Shown one piece after another: positions 11,301 to 23,500 of a DNA stretch of 64,000 nt. The DNA comes from Chionoecetes opilio (lineage: Eukaryota > Arthropoda > Malacostraca > Decapoda > Majidae). Numbering within the stretch: position 1 is the stretch's first letter; every line of letters begins with the position of its first letter. A program made the translations under genes and the position numbers. The stretch covers positions 441,323 through 505,322 of the forward strand of contig JACEEZ010003837.1 in NCBI GenBank assembly GCA_016584305.1. Reading direction: 5' to 3'. The notes beneath the pieces are model-generated. The model had not been told where the DNA came from, searched no databases, and saw only the letters and a list, made by a program, of their open reading frames with translations.

Positions 11301-13790
11301 TTTTTAAATGTATCAGATAAAAAAAATTTTTTTTTTAATGATATTAAGGAAGGGCCAGTGTTTATAGCAATTTGTTGGTAAAGAATAGTTTTTGGGGAAA
11401 ATTGTTTTTTTTTTTTTTAAAAGATAGTGAATTATAGTGTAATGGGGGGGTTTGGCCCCAACTTCAGACTGGGTTCCCCCGGTTCCTGGAAGGTGAAGTA
11501 CTCACCTTCCAAAGTCCTTCTGCACTTCCACGGGTGGGGAGCTTCTTGGAGTCCCTTTTCAGGAATCTGCCGCAATGGTTCCTTGGTCCCCTCTGCCGCC
11601 ACGAAAGAAGGCCCATGCCACGCTGCCGTACACCGTCCCCCCATGCCACGCCCGCTTTCCCTCAATGGGCCCTGCCTTGTCCCCCCCCGGGCTCTATAAT
11701 AAGCCCCCCCCTGGCCCAGGGGAGGAGGGCAACTAATTCAGTTTAATTTGGCATTTAAAAATCGGTCACTTTTTTTAAATCCCCCCCTTGGGCCAACCAG
11801 GGTGTGGGTTTGTCCACCATTTCAAAAATTCCCCCTGCCCCCCGATCTCCCGCACCCCCTGCCCCAGTAATACAGTAGTAGGCCCTTTTACCTGCCCCAT
11901 TTCTAAACTAACAGTAACAGATTTTTTTAACATTATTTTTTCCAAGTTCTCTCCATAAGTTAATTTTAGTGCAAAATAATACAGGTAAAAACCACCCTCC
12001 CCCCCGCTTCTACGGACCCCTCCCCCAAATATACCAGTTTTCCGGCCTTTTAATGAAAACCTTTTTTGGTTGCTGAACAATGTACAACGCAGGTTGCCCG
12101 AAACCGGTGGCAGTGAACAAAAAACCAAAAGACCGACCTGGCTGGATACAACACCAGACGATTTAAATGAATTGAACCCTATTGTACCCCAAAAAAAAAA
12201 TATTCCTACTTACTTAACCTTAAACTTACATGTTTCCCTGTCCCAGCATTACACTACAGTTGCCTCCCCCATCACCAGAAAACACTAACAATTCAACGAT
12301 CCCCTGGGTGTGGCTGCATACTTGCAAACACTTTTTTACCAATAGCATTTTTTTTTTGAAGGACTTCATAAGGCATCAATCAATTTCTGCCACTCATTTT
12401 TAAGGATGTAACCCCAGCCAATAATCCCCCTCTTTCTTCACAAACATAATCCCCCGTGAACATGATCAAACCTCCAGGTCAACCACAGCCTTTTAAAAAT
12501 CATGCCACAGGCCCTTGTCCCCAAGTTCCACCCAAATAATCCATTCAATCAAGGCCCCCCCCTGGTTGTTATTTTTTCTTAAGCACCTCCCCCGCCCCCC
12601 CCTGCCTAACATTTAGAATAAACATAGCACGTAGAAAATAAAGAAGCCCTACAAGAGACCCGGGAACCTTTGCACCCGGTTGGTTAACGTTCCTGTTTTA
12701 TAACTTTACCATTTACTTAACTTCCGCCCTTTTCCATCACCCCATCCATGAATTCATCCCAGGCTTTTTCCTTGAAAGACCCCTCCCTATTGAACCTTCC
12801 CGCACTAACTACCTGACAGACTGGAAGTAAAACAGTCCATCAGTAAAAACTGTCTGAGTAAAATCCTAGATTCCCCCTCCCCACTAACCAATACTGAACA
12901 CAACACCTTGGGGATAGGGAAAAACATTCACGTGTAGAGGCCCAACACAGAACCAAGTGGATCCCGGCACAAACGCCTTTTTTCATAAGAAAAAATGGTT
13001 GGTCTTCATGGGGCTTTAATGGAAGGGCCCGTTGGCCCGCCTCAGCCGTTCCCGTATTCCCCCCTCCCACCCTTGAAAGTTTGTGCTTGCTGCATTTGGA
13101 CCCCACACCCGGGTAAGTCCATAGGGGGCTACCAGACCCTTGGCTTGGGCGGGGAAGCGAGGGAACAACGGCAAGGCAATCAAACACAACCAAAAAAAGA
13201 AGCACCAACAGGTTAAACTAAAAAAGGATGTTTCCCCTTGGAAAATAATTTTTTTTTTTCTTCTTTAAAGGAGCATGTGTGATTACCCCATGACATATTT
13301 TTTTGGGAATGACCACGAGATTTTTTTCACTTTATTTTCCAGTCCAGCCGATACAGTGCCCCGCGGATGGAATTAGGAACGAACGGTGAAAAAAATAGCA
13401 ACTTTGTTTTTTTTTTTTACTCATTTTATCAACTAAAAGTTGGTACTACCGAATGTTGAAACAATACGGGTTTTCGATTGTTCCTTGGGATTTAACTTTT
13501 TTAACTTCAACAAAGGGCCCCCAGGCAAAGTGTTGGGTGGGGTCCCTTTGCCCGGCGGCCGCCAGTTTTTATCCAAGCAACACTTTCAACACTAATACGG
13601 AGGCCTTGTTTTTGGGTCCCCGCTTCTCCCTCCCTCCCCCTCTGTAAAACGCAACTGGTTTTTTGCCGTGCTTAATTTTTTTAGCCACCGAGGCAAGTCG
13701 CGTAATGCCACAACCCGCCTGGCCATTGGTAAAAAACAACCCATTGTGTTCCATGGGTGGGAAAAATAAAAAGTAATTGTTAACACTGCC
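11301..13790. other. Noisy unassigned stretch
   Basis: No reliable gene. A GTGAGT donor-like site on the minus strand (11505-11500) follows an open stretch reading RNHCGRFLKRDSKKLPTRGS. This may be part of an exon, but homopolymer noise prevents a call. Confidence 0.3.
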
Positions 13791-13794
13791 ATGA

Positions 13795-16700
13795 CGAGGT
13801 CTTTGGTCCCCTCCTAGCAGAGATTGGGGGCAACCGTTCCCCCCCCCCCCACCCCCCTTAACCCTATCCCCAAACCTTGTCGTGCCCTCCTATCTGAAAC
13901 AATGTCCACCTCTAGCAGAGAAATTGTGGCCCCCCCGGAACCATCCTAAAACCCTATCCCAAACCTTTTGCCCCCTCTAAATCCTGAAATGTCCCCACCC
14001 CCCCTCTAGCAGAGGTGGGGGGCCGACATCTAAAAACCTATCCCAACTTTTGTCCCCCTCTTTCTTAAATTCTCCCCCTTAAGCAGAGATAATTGGGCGA
14101 CAAATCTTAAACCATCCCAAAACCTTTTGTCTCCTATCTTAAATGTCTCTAGCAAGAGATGGTTGGCGACATGTTCTTAAATACCCTTCCCAAACCCCTT
14201 TTTGGCCTCTACTGAAAAAATGTACCTTTCCTAGCAGAAGAAGGGGCCCCCGACATCTAAACCTATCCCAACCTTTTGCCCCTCTATCTGGAAAAAATGT
14301 CCCCCCCCCCCCTCTAGCAGAGATGGGGCCGAACCGTCAAACCTATCCCCAACCTTTGGGCCTCTGACCCTGAATGTTCCTCCTTTTACCTTCCTAGCAG
14401 AGATGGGCGACCATCTTAAAACCTATCCCCAAAACCTTTTGCCTCTTTCTTGGAAAATGTTTCCCCCCCCCCCCCCCCCCCCCCCCCCACTCCTAGCAGA
14501 GATTTGGGGGCGGACGTCCCCCCTAAACCTTTTTATTACCAACCTTTGCCACTCTAATCTGAAAAATGTCTCCCCTAGCAAAGATGGGGCCGACATCCTA
14601 ACCTATCCCAAACCGTTTTGCCTCTATCTGAAATGTGTTTCCCCTACAGAGATGGGGCACCCCAATCTTAAAACCTAATCCCGAAAACCTTTTGGCCCCC
14701 TCCTATCCTGAATGGTTCCTCTAGCCAGAAATGGGGCCCGACCTGTCTAAGCCCTATACCCCCCAAACTTTTTTGCCCCTCCTATCTGACAATGTCTCCC
14801 TAGCAGAAAAAAAAAAGATTGGGGGCCCCCACCGTCTAAAAACCCTCATCCCAACACCTTTGCCCCTCTATCTGAAATGGTCCACCCCACCTAGCAGAGA
14901 ATTGGGGCGACCCGTCCTTAAACCTATCACCCCAAACCTTTTTCCCCTCTATCTGGAAATGTCCTCTAGCAAAGATGGGGGCGACCGTCCCTAAAACCCT
15001 TACTTCCCCCAAACCTTTGCCCTCTTATCTGAAAATGTCCCCCTAGCAGAGATTGGGGCGAGTCCTAAACCCCTATCCAAACCCCTTTTTGCCCGCCCTA
15101 TCTTAAAAATGTTTCCTCCCCCTAGCAACAGCTTGGGGTACGTCCCCCCCCCCCCTAAACCCTATCCCCTAAAAACCCTTTTTTGCCCTCTTATCTGAAA
15201 TGTCCCCCTCCCCCCTTAGCAGAGTGGGGGCCCCGAAACCGTCCTAAAAAAACACCTATCCCAAACCTGTGTCCCCCCCTCTATCTTAAATGTCCCCCCC
15301 TCTAGCAGAATTGGGGGCCCCGAAACCCGTCCCCCTAAACCTTAGTTTCCCAAACCCTTTGCCCCTCCTATCCTGAAATTGGTCCCCCCCCACCCCCCGC
15401 TCTAGCAAGAAGAGTGGGCGACCGACGTCTAAAACCTAATCCCCACCCTTTTGCCCTCTATCTGAACATTGTCCCTCCCTGCCAAAAGAGATTTGGTGCC
15501 TGACCCCATCTTAAACCTATCCCAAACCTTTTGCCTCCTAAATATTGAAATGTTTCCCTCTAGCACAGAGATGGGCGAAGGGTCCTAAAACCTATCCCCC
15601 AAACCTTTTGGACCTCGATCTTGGAAATGTCCCCCCGCTCTAAGCAGAGATGGGGGTTTGGGAACCGTCCTTAAACCTATCCCAAACCTTTGCCTCTATC
15701 CTGAAATTTCCTCCTAGCATAAGAAGTGGGGCAACACGTTCTAAGCCCTATCCCCAAACCGTTTTGTGACCCTCCCTTATCCTTAATTTCCCTCTAGCAG
15801 AGAAAACGGGGCAACGTCCCCCCCTAAAACCTATCCCCAAACCTTTTTGTCCCCCTATCTGAAAATGGTCTCAGCAAGATGGGGGCTAACGTCTAAAACC
15901 TATCCAAACCTTTTTGTCCCCCCCCCCACTCTTACCTTTTTTAATGTCCCCCTCTAGCAGAGATGTGGGGCCGGACGTTCCTGAACCTGTCCCAAAACCT
16001 TTGTTGCCTCTTAATCTGAAATTTTTTCTCCCTAAGCATAGAATGGGGCGCGGAAAAACGTTCAACCTAAAACCTATCCCCAAACCTTTTCCCTTCTATC
16101 TGAAAATTGGTCCCCCCCTCACTAGGCAAAGTAATTGTGGGGCCGACGTTCCCCCCCACCTTTAAACCCTATCCCCCAAACCTTTTGCCTCTATCTGAAA
16201 ATGTCTCTAGCAAGAGGATTGGGGGCCGTACGTCCCAACCCTAAACCCTATCCCAAAACCTTTGCCCTCCTCATCTTGAAAAATGTCCCCCTCTAGCAAT
16301 AATGGGGGCCTTTACGTCCCTTTTAAACCGATCCCAAAACACTTTTGGTCCCCCTCTAATCTTGAAAATGTCACCCCCTCTAAGCAAGAGAGGTGGCGAC
16401 ATCTAAAAACCTATCCCAAAACCGTTGCCCTCCCTATCTGTATGTTCCCCCTTCCTTAAAAGAGAATGGGGGGCGACGGTCCTAAGCCCTAATCCCAAAC
16501 CCTTTTTGCCCCTCGATCTGAAAATGTCCCCTCCTAGCAAGGCTGGCCCCGGACGGTCCTAAACCTATCCCAACAAAACCTTTTTGTCCTCTAATCTGAT
16601 ATGGTTTTTCCCCCACCTCTATCAGAGATGGTGTTTACGTCCACCCCCCCCCTAAACCCTATTCCCCAAAACCCTTTGCTCTATACTGAAATTCTCTAAG

Positions 16701-17578
16701 GCAATACGATGGAGCGAACGTCTAAAACCTATCCCCCAAAACCTTTTGTTCCCCCCCCCTCATCCGTTTAAATTTCCCCCCCCCTTGCTAAGCAAGAGAG
16801 ATGGGGGCGAGTCCTTAAACCTATCCCAAACCTTTTTTATTCTCTATCTGAATGTTTTCTAGCAAGAGATTGGGGCGACGTCCACCCCCCTAAAGAGGCC
16901 CCCCTATCCGCCCAATTCTTTGCCTCTATCCTGGAAAATGTTCCCCTCTATCAGAGGAATTGGGGCCCCGAAAACCGTCCCCCCCCTAAACCTATTCCCC
17001 AAACCTTTGCCTTCTATCCTGAAATGTGCCCCCCTCCTACAGAGATGGGGTGACGTCCCTAAACCTAATCCCAAAACCTATTTGGCCTCCTATCTGAAAA
17101 TATCTCTTATCAGAGATGGGGTGCGTTCTAAACCTATCCCAAAAAACCCTTTTGCCCCTTCTATCACTGAAATGTTTCCCCTTCCTAGCAAAGATTGGGG
17201 GTGAACGTCTAAAAAACCTATATCCCAAACCTTTTTGCACCCTCTATCTTGGGGGAAATGTCCTCTAGCAAGAGATGGGGGTGAAACGTCCTTAAAACCT
17301 AATTCCCCAAAAACCTTTGCCTCTATCCTTGAAAATGTCCTCTATCCAAGAGATGGGCGACCGTCTAAAAACCTATTCCCAGAACCCTTTTGTGCCCTTC
17401 TATCCTGAAATCGTCCTCCATGCGTGAATGGGTTCCGACCGTCCCCACCACACCTCCTAAGCCCTATCCCAACCCTTGCCCTCTATCTGAAATGTCCTCT
17501 AGCCAGAGAATTGGGGCCCCGGGTGACGTCCTAGCCACTATTCCCCAAACCCTTTGCCTCTACTATCTGAATTAGTAA
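13795..17578. repeat. Satellite array, unit about 65 bp, roughly 55 copies
   Basis: The core repeated throughout is TCTAGCAGAGATGGGGCGAC, then GTCTAAACCTATCCCAAACC, then TTTTGCCCCTCTATCTGAAA and TGTCCCC. Unit lengths range over about 55-80 bp, mostly through homopolymer length changes. Confidence 0.85.
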
Positions 17579-18147
17579 AAATTTACCTAAGAGTAAAATC
17601 CCCTTAACGTAAAACTGTTTGGTGGCATTCCTGGTGCCCCAAAAAAGGACTTTTGACTTTTTTTTGTTTCCGTTTAAAGCCATGGGTGGTGGGTGGTAAA
17701 TAGATGGTTCCTAATACTAATTTTTTTTTTAAAGAAATTAAAATGTTTAACAAATGTTTTTTCTTTCAAATCCCTTGAATTGGTTTTTTTTTTTTTTTTT
17801 ACAAAGTAAAAAAGTAGTAAATGGGTCCATAATTTCATCCTTCCCGGCCACTTGTAGTAAAAAGTAAAAATAACGTAGTGGTTAGCGGTCAAACATTTTT
17901 TTACCATAAATTCTGTAATATTCATCAAATTGTTTTATATTGCCTCATTTTGAAACCCCCTCCTCAATTTCTCACTATATATATCCTGCAAACTCTTTTG
18001 TATTCATTTTCCAAACTTCCCCTTTTCCTACTTCCTTGCAAATATGTCACAATCCCACTAAACTTTTAGCTTCAACATTAGTGTTCAGTTTTTTCCTTAT
18101 TTTATCCTTGTAACTAGGCCATGTGCGTGCAAGTAAAAATGACTCAC

Positions 18148-18265
18148 CCAAGGCACAGGCGACGATGGCTGACCAAAAGTCCTTATGTTTGAATAAGGCA
18201 TTGCCCCTTTCCCTAAAGCAGCCGCCCTCCAGCTGATCCATGAAGTGTGCCTGGCTCTCAAATTC
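18148..18265 (-). CDS. Exon of a TPR-containing protein
   Basis: The acceptor CCCGCTGGCCTTCAG precedes 118 nt reading EFESQAHFMDQLEGGCFRER, then GNALFKHKDFWSAIVACALG. The donor is GTGAGT at 18147-18142. F-R-E-R-G-N-A-L-F-K-x-K-D-F-x-x-A-I is the first helix pair of a tetratricopeptide repeat, the fold used as a protein-docking scaffold in co-chaperones and related proteins. The micro-exon at 18707-18748 joins it in phase. I cannot tell which TPR protein this is. No overlapping element explains it. Confidence 0.65.
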
Positions 18266-18706
18266 CTGAAGGCCAGCGGGGAGGGGTTATGAACACGAAA
18301 ATTATATCAATAGCAATGTAGTAATTAAAACAACACTAATACATATATAAACATACCAACAAATAAAGCAACTAAGTGGATATACATAAACGAATATACA
18401 AATATATAAATATATAAATATACGAATATAGAAATATGCAACATCCTTGAATATGACTTATCAAACCCATCCTGCACACCTAGAGCAGCAGGCCAGTACA
18501 ACAGGGTGGTGTTCTACATGGGTGTGCAGAGGTTATACACAGACAGTGCACACCATGGAAGTATTAGCAGGATGGCCACCAAATATTTCAATGACATAAA
18601 TCAGTTTATCCCCTCACAAATGTTGCACATGTACAGACAAGGTATAGTACTTGTAAATCAATCAAAATAATGACATAAACCATGTACAACAGCGCCTCAT
18701 ACTCAC

Positions 18707-18748
18707 ACATCTCAGTTCTTCCATTGGCTTGTCCTCGTACCATTTTTT
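18707..18748 (-). CDS. 42-nt micro-exon upstream of the TPR exon
   Basis: The acceptor CCCTCTTCTTCCATAG precedes KKWYEDKPMEELRC, followed by a GTGAGT donor at 18706-18701. It is exactly 14 codons in phase 0 and the joined product (MEELRC|EFESQ) is a plausible continuous helix. Confidence 0.55.
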
Positions 18749-18930
18749 CTATGGAAGAAGAGGGCATACTTTCAAAATACATAAGACCACAATATAATGT
18801 TCTGACATTAAAGTTTTGGAGTTGATTGGTCTTCATTTACCATGACAGGTGAGAGGGAGCCTTATGGTTTTGGAGGGAGGGAAGGAGGGAGCCTTTGATA
18901 CAACACAAGCACATATAAATACCGCTAATC

Positions 18931-19882
18931 TTAAAGTAATCGTCCAGACCATTTCATCATTCCTGATTTGATGTAGTTAGAGTATAGCCATTATCGAGTG
19001 TATCAACAATATGTTGTCACTTCTTGCATCCAGTCAGCCGTTTTTTAATAATCCGCAATCAAAATCTGTAAATTCCCCGAGCTTCGAAAACGCTGCTGGC
19101 AACTGGCAGACGATGCGCCACGGCTCGGTGACGTAACAAGTGGAAGGCGGCCTCTCTCCGCACTGATCAGAAGCACGTAAACACAAGAGATAAATATAGT
19201 ACTTGAAGATTTTTGGGTGTTTCTGATAGATTTTTTTTGCGATATGCCACATGCTGCTTTTTTAAAATGGGGTGCGCAAGACAGCTTGCTTTCCAGAAAT
19301 TTTCACATTTTTTCCGACTGATCGACATTTTTTTTTAATCTTTGAAATATTTTTTGGGGGCGGACACACCCACCCCCCCCCCACCCACACTTTCCCTACC
19401 CACACCTAGTGTTCTTTTTGGCATCTGCAACACAACCAGTAAACAACACTCCCTTCCTTCATGTCCACTTCTACACCCCCCACCCACCCCCCATTCCGTA
19501 GCCACACCCATAGGACGTAGCCCTCCAATCCGGGTTGTTTTCCTCATTTACACGAGCACGTCATTTATTTCTGTCTCAGATTGAGCATCGTCTCAATCTG
19601 TCACGGGGGACAGATTCACTGTCTACCAGAAGTCAATCGTCAATCAAAAATTTGCCACAGGTCTCAACAGAGGCAGCGATGTTTTTTTACTTGGACCATA
19701 CGTCCTCTCGTGACGTATCATACATGCAAAACCCTGTTGGAGTTTTTTTTTTCGCACGCTTTTTAAAAAAAGTCGTTTTTTACGGAAAAAGGTCGGGAAA
19801 ATCAATTATTTTTGTGGATTAGGTTTTTTGAATTTTCTTCACATAATTAGGCAAAAAAAAAAAATTTCTGGACATTCTTTAA
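18931..19882. mobile_element. TTAA-flanked TIR element, copy 1 (about 950 bp)
   Basis: The left end is TTAAAGTAATCGTCCAGACC. The right end is a noisy reverse complement (TTCTGGACATTCTTTAA). TTAA at both ends suggests a TTAA target site, as in piggyBac-type elements, though the termini are not a classical piggyBac match. Other copies: 46246-46702 (right half), 53594-54746 (left part), 29135-29185 and 33715-33880 (fragments). Confidence 0.65.
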
Positions 19883-20040
19883 AGGGGGAGCCAAAATACT
19901 TTCCATAACTTGTCACTGATAAAAGGGCCCTTCCTAGTTCTCCCCCCTCCTGACAGTATCACCCATTACCTCCTGGAGAGTGGACAGACCCTCACAAATC
20001 CTTATGCATAAATGATTGGACCCGCCCCCTAAAGACTCAC

Positions 20041-20163
20041 CAGAAATTAAAAGCCCATCTTTTGTACGTAGCGGTGGGTACACGGCCCGAATAAAGGGGA
20101 AATAACACAAAACCCTAAAATTTACCGGGGGGCAAATAATCAAATAAAAACCCAAGGAGACTC
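20041..20163 (-). CDS. Candidate exon, low confidence
   Basis: Between the acceptor CTTCCTGTTCTAG and the donor GTGAGT (20040-20035) a 40-codon frame is open: VSLGFYLIICPPVNFRVLCY, then FPFIRAVYPPLRTKDGLLIS. Its phase does not join the micro-exon at 18707-18748, and the surrounding sequence is noisy, so it may be spurious or need an intervening exon. Confidence 0.35.
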
Positions 20164-20699
20164 CTAGAACAGGAAGCACGTCTCTGATTTTTTGAGGTAG
20201 TGGCAGAGGGGGTCGGGGGACCCCAGCACACGCCTCACCACATGGGAGTCTGTACCAAGGTTTCTTTCGTTTAAGATTAGGAAAAGTTTTTTGTCCTCCA
20301 TGAAAGATCAATCCTGCCTTTTTTCTGAGCCATCAAAGGAATGATCCTCCTCGCAAAGGTGAAATACACATAATTTTAAAAGTAGATATCATAAGGTCGT
20401 CTCTGGGGAAAATAAACTCTACTTTTTTCTACAAGCTTGGTATCTACATGAAAACTTATGTAGTACTATTCATAAAAAAAATAAATACGTCTGGGGTTCA
20501 TTTGTCTTAATTTTTAGAAGCGCATGATGAAAAGATTAGATGCTCCTCCCCCCCGCCAGTTCTCCCCTCCGAATTAAATAATCCCCCCCACGTAAACCAC
20601 AGATTGGACAGGACCTCCTGGGGCAGCGAACACAACGGTGCGGGTGCCCCCCATCCGAGACCCTCGGGTAAAACATAGAATCAATCTGGGATAAAAAAG

Positions 20700-22575
20700 A
20701 TCCCTGAAGGAAAAGGGGATAAAAAAGTATAAAAAAAAGGAAAAAAGAAAACAATGATATAATAAAGGAAGAAAGGAAAAACTGTAAAAAAAAGGGAAGA
20801 AAGGATAACAAGTATAAATAAGAAAAAAGGGATAAAAAAGTGAAAAAAAAGGGGATAAAAGGAAAAACAAGTGAAAAAATAAAGGAAAAAGGGAAAAACA
20901 GTGAAAAAATAAAGGAAAAAGGATAAACAAGTGAAAAAATAAAGGAGAAAGGATAAACAATGATAAAAAAAAGGAAAAAAGGATAAACAATGATAAAAAA
21001 AGGAAGAAAGGAAAAACAATGAAAAAATAAAGGATAAAGGAAAAAACCAATGATAAAAAAAAGGAGAAAGGATAAAAAAGTGATAAAAAAAGGGAAAAAA
21101 GGATAAAAAGTGATAAAAAAAAGAAAAGATAAAAAAGTGATAAAAAAGGAAAAAGGATAAAAAAGTGAAAAAAAAAAAGGGAAAAAGGGAAAAAACAAGT
21201 GATAAAAAAAGGTTAAAGGAAAAACAATGATAAAATAAAGGAAAAAAGGGAAAACAAGTGATAAAATAAAGGAAAAGGTAAACAATGTAAAAAAAAAGAA
21301 GAAAGGAAAAACAAGTGATAAAATAAGGAAAAGGATAAAAAATGATAAAATAAAGGAAAAAGGATAAACAAGTGATAAAAAAGGAAAAAGGAAAAAACAT
21401 AAATAAAAAAAAGGAAAAAGGATAAACAAGTGATAAAAAAAAGGAAGAAAGGATAAACAAGTGTAAAAAGATGAAAGGATAAAAAAGTGATAAAAAAAAG
21501 GATGAAAGATAAACAAGTGTAAAATAAAGGATAAAGGATAACAAGTGTAAAATAAAGGAAAAAGGATAAAAAAGTGGAAAAAAAAAAAGGGGAAAAAGGA
21601 AAAACAAGTGTAAAAAAAAGGGATGAAAGGATAAAAAATGATAGAAAAAGGGATAAAAAGTGAAAAAAATAAAGGATGAAAAAAAAAACAAGTGAAAATA
21701 AAGGAAGAAAGGATAAAAAGGTAAAATAAAGGAAAAAGGAAAACAAGTGAAAAATAAAGGAAAAAAGGGAAAAAAAGTGAAAAAAATAAAGGGAAGGATA
21801 ACCAATGATAAAAAAAAGGAAAAAAAAAGGGGAAAAAAAGGATAAAATAAAGGATAAAGGAAAAAACAAGGAAAAAATTTAAAGGAAAAAGGTAAACAAG
21901 TGAAAAAATAAAGGAAAAAGGGATAAACATGAAAATAAAGGATAAAGGATAAAAAAGTGATAAAAAAAAGGAAAAGAAGGAAAAACAATGATAAAATAAA
22001 GGAGAAAGGAAAAACAATTGTTTAAAAAAAAGGAAGAAAGGGTAAAAAAGTGATAAAATAAAAGAAGAAAGGATAAACAAGTGATAAAATAAAGGAAGAA
22101 AGGATAAACAAGTGATAAAATAAAGGAAGAAAGGATAAACAAGTGATAAAATAAAGGAAGAAAGGATAAACAAGTGATAAAATAAAGGAAGAAAGGATAA
22201 ACAAGTGATAAAATAAAGGAAGAAAGGATAAACAAGTTATAAAATAAAGGAAAAAATAAAAAAATAAAAAATAAAGGATGAAAAAAAACAAGTATAAAAA
22301 AAGGAAAAAAGGGAAAAAACAAGGATAAAAAAAAGAAGAAAGGAAAAACCAAGTGATAAAAAAAAAGGAAGAAAGTAAAAAAGGAAAAAATAAAGGAAAA
22401 AAGGATAAAAAAGTGATAAAATAAAGATGAAAGATAAAAAAAGTGATAAATAAGGAAGAAAGGATAAAAAATTAAAATAAAGGAAAAAGGATAACATTGA
22501 TAAAATAAAGGGAAAGAAAGGAAAACAAGTGATAAATAAGAAGAAAGGATAACAAGTGTAAAAAAAAGGGGAAAA
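20700..22575. repeat. 31-bp AAAG-rich satellite, about 60 copies
   Basis: In the cleanest part (22081-22240) the period is exactly 31 bp, GTGATAAAATAAAGGAAGAA then AGGATAAACAA. Elsewhere it is degraded by indels. The minus strand shows very long Phe/Leu/Ser-rich open frames because the unit has no stop in that orientation. They are not genes. Confidence 0.9.
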
Positions 22576-23500
22576 AGGACAAACCCAAGTCCACAAAAAT
22601 CCCAAAAACCTGATTTTTTATGCATGGGAATAAAATAGACAGAACAAGGAAAATGGAGGTGAGTAGGATGAGAGAAAGAGGAAGGGGCAAGACCAATAAT
22701 CTGAAGAAAAGGAAGAGAGCGAAGGGAAGGAAGAGGAGACAAGACACCCTGGGCTACCATAAAGACCTACAGTCATAGTAGAAGCATTCCTGTATTAGTA
22801 AGTTTCCAATGATTGCCAAAGAATGGCAGGATAAAAGACTAAAAATTTTAAAGGGGAAGTTTGAGATACCCACAACTCACCTTCACCTATGGGCCCTTTT
22901 TTGATCCATACTCCTTGTACCGGACTTCATTTTAAAAAGTTTCTTCATAGGGGGGCAACCTCCATTTTCTGTTAACTTCCACTGTGTTCTGTACTCATTT
23001 CATTCACTGTACTCATTTCTGAAAATTAAGGTACAGTATAAGTAAACAGGTATGCTAGCTGTAGCTGCTTGCACTACGAGAATATCTTGTCAACTCATCA
23101 CTATCATGCAAGGCAGTGACAATCATTTGCTTGTATCTAATCTTACAAGCTGGGGCCGGATTCACCAAACTTACCACCGATACCCTGTTACCAGGTCCAA
23201 GTTACTAGACCGCTAAGAGATGGAAAACTGTATTCGCCTGATATTGTAAGCACTAGTAAGCTACCAGCCCAGGGTTTAGGTTATTGTCACTAACCAAACC
23301 TGGACTTGTCAACCGGCCAAAAAAAACCAAACTAAAGATCAAAAACTACCGTAGATAACTTTACCTAGAAAACATTCCTTGAAACCCCCTACCAAAATTT
23401 TACCAAAATGTATTCGTCCTAATGGCCCTCCGCTCGAAAAAGTATTCGCTTGAATCGTCCAACACCTAGTGACGGTGTAGGGGGTATGGGTGAAATGCGG
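22576..23500. other. Unassigned spacer
   Basis: A minus-strand stretch near 22885-22935 before a GTGAGT site reads RYKEYGSKKGP but meets a stop, so it was not called. GGGGCCGGATTCACC at 23152-23166 resembles a MITE end, but no partner was found. Confidence 0.25.

Noticed and set aside
10658..11381. Proline-rich plus-strand frames
   Set aside because: C-rich minisatellite with inflated homopolymers.
13569..13754. Possible exon with Lys-rich minus-strand text
   Set aside because: No consistent splice sites, and the surrounding homopolymer noise makes the frame unreliable.
20536..22173. 545-codon minus-strand open frame rich in Phe, Leu and Ser
   Set aside because: It is the stop-free strand of a 31-bp satellite. 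Several frames are open at once and there is no protein-like composition.
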